This document shows positions 1 to 5,480 of a DNA stretch of 5,793 nucleotides, piece by piece. The DNA lies in the NCBI GenBank assembly GCA_937967725.1, contig CALBSY010000204.1, forward strand, positions 1 through 5,793, read 5' to 3'. This DNA is from an uncultured Alphaproteobacteria bacterium (lineage in GTDB: Bacteria; Pseudomonadota; Alphaproteobacteria; Caulobacterales; Aquidulcibacteraceae). A program made the position numbers and the translations under genes. Position 1 is the first letter of the stretch, and each line of letters opens with the position of its first letter. The notes beneath the pieces are model-generated. The model did no database searches, was not told where the DNA came from, and was given only the letters and a program-made list of their open reading frames with translations.

Positions 1-317
1 ACGCGACCGATCCTGCCGTGCTTGTGATCTTCCCGGAAATGGAGCCGCACGCCGACCCGCCGGAAATCACTACGGCGTGCTGGGATATTCTCCGCAAAGA
101 CCCGCGTGAAGTAATGTGCGCATCGGCGCGCATGGTGGTGAAGCGCAAGCATGCGGCGCGTCCCACGGTGCTCGCGTGTACGCTGTTGCCCTACGATCCC
201 CAATTCGAACTAGGAGAGACGCTGCGTGAAGCGGCGGGCCCGGTGCCGCTCAATCACAAATATTGCGCCAGTTTTTGTGTGCTTGGCGGCGCCAGCTGCG
301 GCGCCGCCAAGAGCTAA
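1..317 (+). CDS. C-terminal part of a cysteine-containing protein, probably radical-SAM type (5' end outside window)
   Basis: The reading frame is open from the left edge (codons in phase from base 3) to a TAA at 315-317, giving about 104 C-terminal residues. A GTG at 18 could be read as a start, but the frame continues upstream and the protein begins mid-fold, so I treat it as a truncated gene. The visible part holds a basic stretch (MVVKRKHAARP), then CTLLPYD, then a cysteine cluster in HKYCASFCVLGGASC, spaced C-x3-C-x6-C. From memory, a tail of this kind (LNH, C, FCVLGG, SC) ends a family of bacterial radical-SAM proteins, where such cysteines could bind an auxiliary iron-sulfur cluster. 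The CxxxCxxC core that would prove this lies outside the window, so the family call is tentative. It converges on the methyltransferase gene and overlaps it by 4 bases. A perfect inverted repeat lies in its last codons. Confidence 0.7.
   Translation, partial: ATDPAVLVIFPEMEPHADPPEITTACWDILRKDPREVMCASARMVVKRKHAARPTVLACTLLPYDPQFELGETLREAAGPVPLNHKYCASFCVLGGASCGAAKS
282..311. terminator. Perfect 12-bp inverted repeat at convergent gene ends, possible bidirectional terminator
   Basis: The arms cttggcggcgcc (282-293) and ggcgccgccaag (300-311) are exact reverse complements around a 6-base loop (294-299). The repeat lies inside the last codons of the plus-strand gene and begins 3 bases beyond the stop of the minus-strand methyltransferase. 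This is where a shared terminator for two convergent genes would sit. There is no U-tract after the stem on either strand: the T run at 272-276 reads as A in the minus-strand transcript. It is therefore not a canonical intrinsic terminator, although a stem this GC-rich could still pause polymerase or protect 3' ends. Confidence 0.5.
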
Positions 318-1174
318 CGCTTCGCGGCGATCAGGATCACCGGCTCGATCTGATGATCCTCGAGTGCGGCGACGTAGTTGCCGAACTTGTCGCGAGAGTT
401 CTCGCCAGTGAGCAATTGCAGCCCCACAGGCGGCGGCGCTTCACCGCGCTCTGACTTGGCCGCCTGCTCCTTGAAGTATTCGCGCGCGAAGTCGCGCACG
501 TTGTCTTCTTTTTCGATGCGGAAGCCGGCGGCCTCCAGCAATTCGCGCGTTTGGCTGACGCTCTTGAGGAAGCTCGTCCGCTCGGTTTCCGCCCATGGGA
601 CGGGATAGCGCATGCCCGGAGTTGGTCCTTTCATGACGTCGAACACGCAGAGCCAAGCGCCCGGCCGCAGTACGCGCGCCAGTTCGGCGTAGAACGCCGC
701 GCGGTCCTCGACGTTCATGGCGACATGGAAGGTTATCGCGGCGTCGAATGCGCTCGCCTCGAACGGCAGCGCGAGCACACTGGCGGCTTCGAAAGTGCAA
801 TCCTCCGAAAGGCCGGTCCGCCGGGTCAGGTCGCGGGCGATCTCAATGTATTCCGGCGTGAGATCGACGCCGGTGACGCGGCACTTGTAGCTCTGGGCGA
901 GGTAGCGGGCCGTGCCGCCAATGCCGCAGCCCGCGTCGAGCACGCGCATGCCGGGCTCGAGCGGCATGAGTTTGAGCGCACGCTCGGTCGTGATGCGTCC
1001 GGCGGTGTGGAACTCGTCCACCGGAGCGAGCTGATCCAATGTCGGTGCATCTGGGTTGGCGCCCGCCGCTTTCAGGGCAGCGAAAATAGCGTCAGCTCGC
1101 TTGCCGATCCCGTAATGCGCGGCGACGGACGTTTCGAGTTGCGTGGCGCCAGAGGCGCGTGCGTTCGTGTTCAT
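314..1174 (-). CDS. Class I SAM-dependent methyltransferase, substrate unknown
   Basis: This 286-residue protein has a Rossmann-type methyltransferase core. Motif I is VLDAGCGIGGTARYLA (residues 78-93), which binds S-adenosylmethionine. GVDLTPE (102-108) carries the acidic residue for the ribose. HVAMNV (150-155) follows, then RVLRPGAWLCVFDV (168-181), the usual strand 5 region. A helical N-terminal extension (VAAHYGIG, then APVDEFHTAGR at 50-60) and the PVPWA segment (191-195) resemble the sarcosine/dimethylglycine N-methyltransferase-like and related small-molecule methyltransferases. The sequence does not fix the substrate. The ATG at 1174 is supported by a strong ribosome binding site (GGGAGGAG, ending about 5 bases upstream), which can pair into a hairpin. 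The gene lies 62 bases downstream of the DUF6481-type gene on the same strand and may share its transcript. Its stop overlaps that of the convergent gene on the left. It lacks the paired cysteines expected of arsenite methyltransferases. Confidence 0.9.
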   Translation of the reverse strand: MNTNARASGATQLETSVAAHYGIGKRADAIFAALKAAGANPDAPTLDQLAPVDEFHTAGRITTERALKLMPLEPGMRVLDAGCGIGGTARYLAQSYKCRVTGVDLTPEYIEIARDLTRRTGLSEDCTFEAASVLALPFEASAFDAAITFHVAMNVEDRAAFYAELARVLRPGAWLCVFDVMKGPTPGMRYPVPWAETERTSFLKSVSQTRELLEAAGFRIEKEDNVRDFAREYFKEQAAKSERGEAPPPVGLQLLTGENSRDKFGNYVAALEDHQIEPVILIAAKR

Positions 1175-1178
1175 TCGC

Positions 1179-1198
1179 TCCTCCCTTAGGCGGGAGAA
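1179..1198 (-). promoter_or_regulatory. Hairpin covering the ribosome binding site of the methyltransferase gene
   Basis: On the minus strand the leader reads TTCTCCC (1198-1192), a 6-base loop gcctaa, then GGGAGGA (1185-1179), followed within 5 bases by the ATG at 1174. The two arms form seven consecutive pairs, one of them G-U. The 3' arm is the Shine-Dalgarno sequence itself, so the folded RNA would hide the site. The pairing is read directly from the sequence; any regulatory role, such as temperature- or factor-dependent opening, is inference. Confidence 0.5.
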
Positions 1199-1236
1199 CG
1201 CTATGCCGGCCGCAGCGCCGTTGCAAACCGTGCGAA

Positions 1237-1611
1237 TTACTTACGCTGACGCGCCTTGCGGGCGGCGTATTTGAGATCGCGGCGCGCTTTTTGTTCGAAC
1301 GCCAGGATTTCTGCGGCTTCTTCTTCTTCCTTGCGCTTGCGCTCTGCTTCGATTGCCACCAGGCGCGCGGCTTCCGCTTCGGCCTTGGCCTTTTCTTCGG
1401 CCGCCAGCTTGCGCTCCAACTTTTCCATTTCGACACGCTCGCGCCGCTTGCGCTCGGCTTCGGCTCGCTTTTCCTCACGCGCCTTGGCGGCGGCGGCGCG
1501 CTCTTCGGCGATTTTGGGATCGACTTGCGGCTTGTTCTTGAACTTCTCCAACATCGCCTTCTTGGCGGCTTGGGCGGCTTCGAGGCGTTCGTTGTGGTTC
1601 TGGAAGCTCAT
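1237..1611 (-). CDS. Small charged coiled-coil protein, DUF6481 type
   Basis: This 124-residue protein begins MSFQNHNERLEAAQAAKKAM, followed by LEKFKNKP (21-28). From about residue 33 to 115 it is almost entirely Ala, Glu, Lys and Arg, the pattern of one long charged helix or coiled coil. It ends with a basic patch, DLKYAARKARQRK. The N-terminal start, the LEKF element and the YAARKAR ending match my memory of the DUF6481 family of alphaproteobacteria, whose function is not known. There is no signal peptide or membrane segment, so it is probably cytoplasmic. The basic end could contact nucleic acid or ribosomes, but nothing here shows that. The ATG at 1611 is preceded by AAGGA about 8 bases upstream, a good ribosome binding site. 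It follows coaBC on the same strand after 122 bases and precedes the methyltransferase by 62 bases. The low-complexity composition explains the long antisense open frames across it. Confidence 0.85.
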   Translation of the reverse strand: MSFQNHNERLEAAQAAKKAMLEKFKNKPQVDPKIAEERAAAAKAREEKRAEAERKRRERVEMEKLERKLAAEEKAKAEAEAARLVAIEAERKRKEEEEAAEILAFEQKARRDLKYAARKARQRK

Positions 1612-1677
1612 TACTCGTCCTTCAGGGCGCGCGCGGCGCGCTCAGGTGTGGCAGCGGCTGTGAAGATTGGGACGCCT

Positions 1678-1705
1678 TACATAGCGCCCTGCGCGCAAGG
1701 CTCAA
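1678..1705 (-). promoter_or_regulatory. Possible sigma70-type promoter for the DUF6481-type gene
   Basis: On the minus strand TTGAGC (1705-1700) and TATGTA (1683-1678) are separated by 16 bases, similar to -35 and -10 boxes with 4 of 6 and 3 of 6 consensus matches. Transcription would begin near 1671 and leave a leader of about 60 bases before the ATG at 1611. The match is modest, and read-through from coaBC is an alternative. Confidence 0.3.
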
Positions 1706-1735
1706 GCCCTAAGGCGTTGCGTTTCCGCAAGGGCT
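1705..1735 (-). terminator. Weak bulged hairpin at the end of coaBC
   Basis: AGCCC (1705-1709) pairs with GGGCT (1731-1735), and inside it TTGCG (1717-1721) pairs with CGCAA (1726-1730) around a 4-base loop, leaving a 7-base bulge. The structure overlaps the coaBC stop codon (1736-1734). No U-tract follows on the minus strand, so termination here is only a possibility. The left arm overlaps the last base of the proposed -35 box of the next gene. Confidence 0.25.
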
Positions 1736-2942
1736 ACTTGCGGCGCGCCTTGACGGTAAGGGTTTTGGCGATTTCCGCAGCCAGCTTGCGCGCCACGGCG
1801 TCCTTGGCCATGCGCGGCCAGATGTCGGCGTTCGACTTGGTGATCAGCATCACCTGATTGTCATCGCCCCCCATGACGTCGCCGGACACGTCGTTGGCCA
1901 CGATCCAGTCGCAGCCTTTCTTGGCGATCTTGACGCGGGCGTTCGCCTCCACGTCGTCGGTCTCGGCGGCGAAACCAATCACGAGTTTGGGACGGCCCTT
2001 TTTCATTTTGGCGAGCGTCGCGAGGATGTCGGGGTTCTCTTCCAGTGCGATCGGCGGCGCGGCCTCGGCTTTGTCTTTCTTGATCTTGCTCGAACTAGGC
2101 CGGGTCGGGCGCCAATCGGCGACGGCTGCGACCATAACGGCGACGTCCAGCGGTAACGCGGCCTGCACCGCCTTCAGCATGTCGAGCGCGCTTTCGACGC
2201 GTACGAGCCCCACGCCTGCTGGCGGTGAAAGATTGGTCGGTCCGGAGACCAGCGTTACGTCGGCGCCCAGATCAGCCAACGCGCCGGCAATAGCGTAGCC
2301 TTGCTTGCCGCTGGAGCGGTTGGAGATGAATCGAACCGGATCGATCGCTTCGATCGTCGGCCCGGCGGTCACGAGCGCGCGTTTGCCCTTGAGCGGCCGG
2401 TCGCTAAGCAAGGCCAATGCGGCGTCGCGAATTTCGTCGGGTTCAGCCATGCGGCCAAGACCAGCCTCGCCGCGCTCGGCCATCTCGCCAGCGTTGGGGC
2501 CGATGAAGCGAACGCCATCGGCTTGCAGCGACGCCAGGTTGCGCTGCGTGGCGGCGTGCCTCCACATGTGTGGGTTCATCGCCGGCGCCATCAGCACTGG
2601 TTTGTCGGTTGCGAGCAACACCGCGGAGGCGAGATCGTTGGCGAGGCCGCTCGCGGTCTTCGCCATAAAGTTCGCCGTCGCGGGCGCGACGATGATGAGA
2701 TCGCACTCGCGCGCCAGCCGAATGTGCCCGACGTCGAACTCCTGCGCGTGATCAAATAGGTCGGTGAACACGCGTTCGCCCGCCAGCGCGCCCGCAGCTA
2801 GCGGCGTGACGAAGCGCTGCGCAGCCTCAGTCATCACCACGCGCACGGACACGCCGCGCTCCTTCAGCCGCCGGATAAGATCGAGGCTCTTATAGGCGGC
2901 GATGCCGCCGCCGATGACGAGGAGTACGCGCTTCTCGCTCAT
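1734..2942 (-). CDS. coaBC: Bifunctional phosphopantothenoylcysteine decarboxylase / phosphopantothenate-cysteine ligase
   Basis: This cytoplasmic enzyme carries out two steps of coenzyme A synthesis. The CoaB part joins cysteine to 4'-phosphopantothenate using CTP, and the FMN-dependent CoaC part decarboxylates the product to 4'-phosphopantetheine. The protein has 402 residues, a normal length. CoaC covers about 1-180: GGGIAAYKSLDLIR (11-24), active-site His73 in VGHIRLA, APATANFMAK (86-95) and PAMNPHMW (120-127). CoaB covers about 187-400: TAGPTIEAIDPVRFISNRSS (192-211) with the conserved Asn208, AAVADWRP (272-279), KIKK (286-289), ENPDILA (302-308), GFAAET (323-328) and KKGCDWIVANDVS (341-353). 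The segment that holds the CoaC cysteine in E. coli reads AERGEAGLGRM here, without cysteine. The ATG at 2942 overlaps the ubiB stop as ATGA. The frame stays open upstream to 3194, but that part is ubiB in another phase and lacks CoaC homology. GAGGAGGAG, 11 bases upstream, is the likely ribosome binding site. Confidence 0.97.
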   Translation of the reverse strand: MSEKRVLLVIGGGIAAYKSLDLIRRLKERGVSVRVVMTEAAQRFVTPLAAGALAGERVFTDLFDHAQEFDVGHIRLARECDLIIVAPATANFMAKTASGLANDLASAVLLATDKPVLMAPAMNPHMWRHAATQRNLASLQADGVRFIGPNAGEMAERGEAGLGRMAEPDEIRDAALALLSDRPLKGKRALVTAGPTIEAIDPVRFISNRSSGKQGYAIAGALADLGADVTLVSGPTNLSPPAGVGLVRVESALDMLKAVQAALPLDVAVMVAAVADWRPTRPSSSKIKKDKAEAAPPIALEENPDILATLAKMKKGRPKLVIGFAAETDDVEANARVKIAKKGCDWIVANDVSGDVMGGDDNQVMLITKSNADIWPRMAKDAVARKLAAEIAKTLTVKARRK

Positions 2943-4642
2943 GGCGTGGCGGGCTCCTCCTCGTCGGCTTCCGCTGCCGCGCCGGCTTCCAACTCGTCCT
3001 GCGCTTGCTGCACGGCGGGCGGGATCGGCGCCGTTGCCGACGGCGCGGTCGCGGGCGGTGCTAGCTGTTCGATACGCGCAGGCTCTTGGCGCGGTTGCGC
3101 GGGCGGAGCGGACCGGCGTCCGCCGGCGGTGAGCACGAGCGCCAGCACCGCGCCAGCCAGAATGCCGAGCCAGAACGCCGGCATCTGGTACCATTTACGA
3201 TCCTCGCGCGGCGCGTCCTCGCTCACCTTGCGCGCCGCTGCTTCAACCGCCGCCAGCGTGTGCGGCAACCGGCGCAGCGCCTGAAACCCGAGCGCGGCTT
3301 CATCGATGGCGCGCTTGGCCACGGCGTCAGCGCCCAGTTCGCGCTGCACCCAGCGCTCCACGATCGGGCGTGAAGCGGCCCACATATCGTGTTTCGGATC
3401 GAGCGCGCGCGCCACGCCTTCAACCTGAACCATGGTCTTTTGCAACAACACCAGTTCGGGGCGGAGGTGCATGCCGAACATATGGGTGACGTCGAACAGC
3501 TGCAGGAGGAGGCGGCTCATGGAAATGCTTTCGGCGGTCTTGCCGAAAATCGGCTCGCCGATCGCGCGCAGCGCCTGCGCGAACTCTTCGACCGTGAATT
3601 TCTCCGGCACGTAGCCGGCTTCCTGGTGCACTTCGGCGACGCGCCTGTAATCACGGCGCAGGAAGCCGTAGAGAATCTCGGCGAGGTAACGGCGCTCCTT
3701 GTGGCCGATGCGGCCCATGATGCCGAAGTCGACAATCCAGAGCTTGCCGTCCTTGCCGTAGATGAGATTGCCCTCATGCATGTCGGCGTGGAAGAGGCCG
3801 TAGTCGAGCGCCGCGGCGAGGAAGCCGCGCGTGATAGCGATCGCAAGTTCACTGCGGTCCGCGCCGGTTTTGTCGAGCGCTTTGAAGTCCGTGAGCGGAA
3901 CGCCCTCGATCCAGTCGAGCGTCATCACGCGTTTGGACGAGCGCGTCCAATCGATTTCCGGCACCGTGAGGTAGCCGTCTTTTTCCGCCACTTCGCGGAA
4001 CTCGGCGGCGGCGCCGGCTTCGAGCCGAAGGTCGAGTTCGCGCTCCATCGCTTGCGCGACGGTGTCGATGAATTGCACGGGCTCAAGCCGGCGCGACCGT
4101 GGCGAGAACACTTCAATTGCCTGCGCCAGGAAGCGCAATGCGCCCATCTCTTTCGCCAGCTTTCGCTCGATGCGCGGACGCAGCACCTTGATCGCCACCA
4201 CACCCTGGCGCGGCACGATGGCTTGATGCACTTGCGCGATCGAAGCGGCGGCCATGGCCTCGGAAATGCCAGCGAACAATTCCTCGGTGCCGCCCAACTC
4301 GGCGTTGATGGTGTCGAGCGCGACGGTGCGCGAAAACGGCGGCAAACGGTCCTTCAACCGGCCCAGCTCCTGCGCAACGGTGACGCCGATCATATCAGGG
4401 CGAGTGGCGAGGAATTGGCCGACCTTCACGTAGGCGGGCCCGAGCCGCTCCAGCGCTTTAGCCAAGCGTTCACCAACCGAACGCCCGCGGCGGCGTTTGG
4501 TGATGACGCGCATCAGAGTGTGCGCGGCCTGTAAGTAGACCGGATACCGGTCGTAGTATTCTTCGGGCAACAACACGTCGTAGCGCGCGAGCGTCACCGC
4601 CACGCGCGCCAAACGCCAGCTATGTCCGATCCAAGAGAACAC
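2939..4642 (-). CDS. ubiB: Ubiquinone biosynthesis accessory kinase-like protein UbiB
   Basis: UbiB belongs to the ABC1/ADCK/UbiB atypical kinase family. It has ATPase activity and supports ubiquinone synthesis at the membrane. With the GTG start the protein has 567 residues. Visible features are the family-specific KVGQ motif (73-76, within AYVKVGQFLATRPD), the alanine-rich loop AAASIAQVH (131-139) that replaces a normal kinase P-loop, the ATP-site lysine in VAIK (K152), the catalytic loop HADMHEGN (285-292) and the metal-binding DFG (305-307). Near the C-terminus one hydrophobic segment (about 489-508, FWLGILAGAVLALVL) is a probable membrane anchor. It is followed by an unusual Pro/Ala-rich, then acidic tail of about 59 residues. 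I chose the GTG at 4642 because it shares one base with the ubiE stop (TAGTG), has GGGCGG just upstream, and gives an N-terminus (FSWIGHSWRLARVAVTLARYD) typical of the family. A TTG at 4660 would add six residues but has no ribosome binding site. The stop overlaps coaBC. Confidence 0.95.
   Translation of the reverse strand: MFSWIGHSWRLARVAVTLARYDVLLPEEYYDRYPVYLQAAHTLMRVITKRRRGRSVGERLAKALERLGPAYVKVGQFLATRPDMIGVTVAQELGRLKDRLPPFSRTVALDTINAELGGTEELFAGISEAMAAASIAQVHQAIVPRQGVVAIKVLRPRIERKLAKEMGALRFLAQAIEVFSPRSRRLEPVQFIDTVAQAMERELDLRLEAGAAAEFREVAEKDGYLTVPEIDWTRSSKRVMTLDWIEGVPLTDFKALDKTGADRSELAIAITRGFLAAALDYGLFHADMHEGNLIYGKDGKLWIVDFGIMGRIGHKERRYLAEILYGFLRRDYRRVAEVHQEAGYVPEKFTVEEFAQALRAIGEPIFGKTAESISMSRLLLQLFDVTHMFGMHLRPELVLLQKTMVQVEGVARALDPKHDMWAASRPIVERWVQRELGADAVAKRAIDEAALGFQALRRLPHTLAAVEAAARKVSEDAPREDRKWYQMPAFWLGILAGAVLALVLTAGGRRSAPPAQPRQEPARIEQLAPPATAPSATAPIPPAVQQAQDELEAGAAAEADEEEPATP
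2954..2962 (-). promoter_or_regulatory. Ribosome binding site of coaBC inside the ubiB acidic tail codons
   Basis: The minus strand reads GAGGAGGAG here, 11 bases before the coaBC ATG. The same bases are three glutamate codons in the last residues of UbiB (EEEPATP). The spacing is a little long for a Shine-Dalgarno site, and the ATGA stop-start overlap suggests that ribosomes finishing ubiB could also re-initiate on coaBC. Confidence 0.5.
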
Positions 4643-5397
4643 TAAACCGCCCAACCCCAATGTAGCGCGCAGACGCCGCCGGCCATGTTCCTGTATCCGG
4701 CGCGCGCGAAACCCGCCTCACGGATCATAGTCAAGAAAGCTTCCTGATCCGGAAACCGGCGGATGGATTCGACCAGATATCGGTAAGAATCCGCGTCATT
4801 TGCGAGCAATTTCCCCAGCGCCGGGATCGCATTAAACGAATAGAAATCATAAGCCGGCTCCAGTCCGCCGACGGCGAGGCGCGAGAATTCGAGGCAGTAG
4901 AAGCGTCCGCCCGGTTTCAGCACGCGCTTAGCCTCGCGCAGAACCGTGGCGATGTCGGTGCAATTCCGGATGCCGAAGCCGATCATGTAGGCGTCGGCAA
5001 CATGGTCATCGACTGGTAAATGCTCGGCGTCGCCCTCGTGCCAGGCGAGCCCGCCATCGCCGCGCGCGCGACCGGCCTCAAGCATTTCGGCGTTGATGTC
5101 GATGACGTGGATTTCGGGTGGTTCAAGCCCGCGCCGCGCCGCGGCCTTGTCGCCGAGCTTCTTCAGCCGGCGCGCGATGTCGCCGGTGCCGCCGGCGACA
5201 TCGAGGATCAGTTCGCCCGGCTGCGGGTTAAGCTTCGCCGCTGCAGCGTCCTTCCAGAGGCGGTGCATGCCGCCGGACATGGCGTCGTTCATCAGGTCGT
5301 ATTTGTTGGCGACGCTGTCGAACACGGCGCGGACGCGGCTGGCCTTTTCGGCTTTCGGCACGTCCTGGAACCCGAAAGAAGCGGTATCCTCGTTCAT
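4642..5397 (-). CDS. ubiE: Ubiquinone biosynthesis C-methyltransferase UbiE
   Basis: UbiE uses S-adenosylmethionine to add the ring C-methyl group to 2-polyprenyl-6-methoxy-1,4-benzoquinol in ubiquinone synthesis. In bacteria with menaquinone it also methylates demethylmenaquinol. From the ATG at 5397 the protein has 251 residues, the same length as E. coli UbiE. It shows family signature 1, YDLMNDAMSGGMHRLW (33-48), the SAM-binding loop LDVAGGTGDIARRL (65-78), the acidic HVIDIN (97-102), GFGIRN (140-145) and family signature 2, RVLKPGGRFYCLEFS (158-172). The C-terminus NMAGGVCALHWGW is typical. In-frame ATGs at 5472, 5448 and 5424 would add 25, 17 or 9 residues with no family resemblance; 5472 would leave only 8 bases to the mutM start. 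No chosen or alternative start has a strong ribosome binding site. It is the first gene of the ubiE-ubiB-coaBC operon and divergent from mutM. Confidence 0.96.
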   Translation of the reverse strand: MNEDTASFGFQDVPKAEKASRVRAVFDSVANKYDLMNDAMSGGMHRLWKDAAAAKLNPQPGELILDVAGGTGDIARRLKKLGDKAAARRGLEPPEIHVIDINAEMLEAGRARGDGGLAWHEGDAEHLPVDDHVADAYMIGFGIRNCTDIATVLREAKRVLKPGGRFYCLEFSRLAVGGLEPAYDFYSFNAIPALGKLLANDADSYRYLVESIRRFPDQEAFLTMIREAGFARAGYRNMAGGVCALHWGWAV

Positions 5398-5480
5398 CGG
5401 GGCGGACCATAGCGGCGCGCCCATGGCGGGGCTATATCGGACACCCATGCTTTCCCGTTTGTTTTCCGACATTTCGCCGC
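5398..5480. promoter_or_regulatory. Divergent intergenic region between ubiE and mutM
   Basis: These 83 bases separate two head-to-head genes and must carry, or lie close to, the promoters of both mutM and the ubiE operon. The only AT-rich core is ctatatc (5432-5438), nearly symmetric, which could be a -10 box in either direction. Neither direction has a convincing -35 box. There is no Shine-Dalgarno sequence before the mutM ATG, where the bases read gacatttcgccgc. The promoter assignment is inferred mainly from layout. Confidence 0.35.

Noticed and set aside
314..1174. Methyltransferase as an arsenite methyltransferase, suggested by a possible radical-SAM neighbour (arsenosugar synthesis).
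   Set aside because: The cysteines present (83, 98, 126, 176) do not form the arsenic-binding pattern of ArsM, and the flanking motifs fit other small-molecule methyltransferases better.
1200..1226. TTGCAA and CATAGC on the minus strand as a promoter for the methyltransferase gene.
   Set aside because: The spacing of 15 bases and the poor -10 match are too weak to annotate; read-through from the upstream gene is as likely.
1159..1857. A 232-codon plus-strand open frame across the DUF6481-type gene and the end of coaBC, with Phe/Leu-rich segments that look membrane-like.
   Set aside because: The hydrophobic look comes from reading Glu/Lys codons backwards. It crosses two minus-strand genes and the gap between them, and has no ribosome binding site or family resemblance.
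2339..2355. Repeated gatcg motifs (gatcgatcgcttcgatcg) as a regulatory site or hairpin.
   Set aside because: They encode the conserved IEAIDP segment of CoaB, and the short self-complementarity follows from those codons.
2943..3194. An 84-residue N-terminal extension of CoaBC.
   Set aside because: The added residues are Arg/Ala/Gly-rich out-of-phase ubiB sequence, and MSEKRVLLVIGGGIAAYK is the normal CoaC beginning.
3389..4534. A 381-codon open frame on the plus strand opposite ubiB.
   Set aside because: It is the exact antisense of a gene with all UbiB motifs intact; its His/Arg/Glu/Ala-rich product shows no recognisable domain, and long antisense frames are expected in GC-rich coding DNA.
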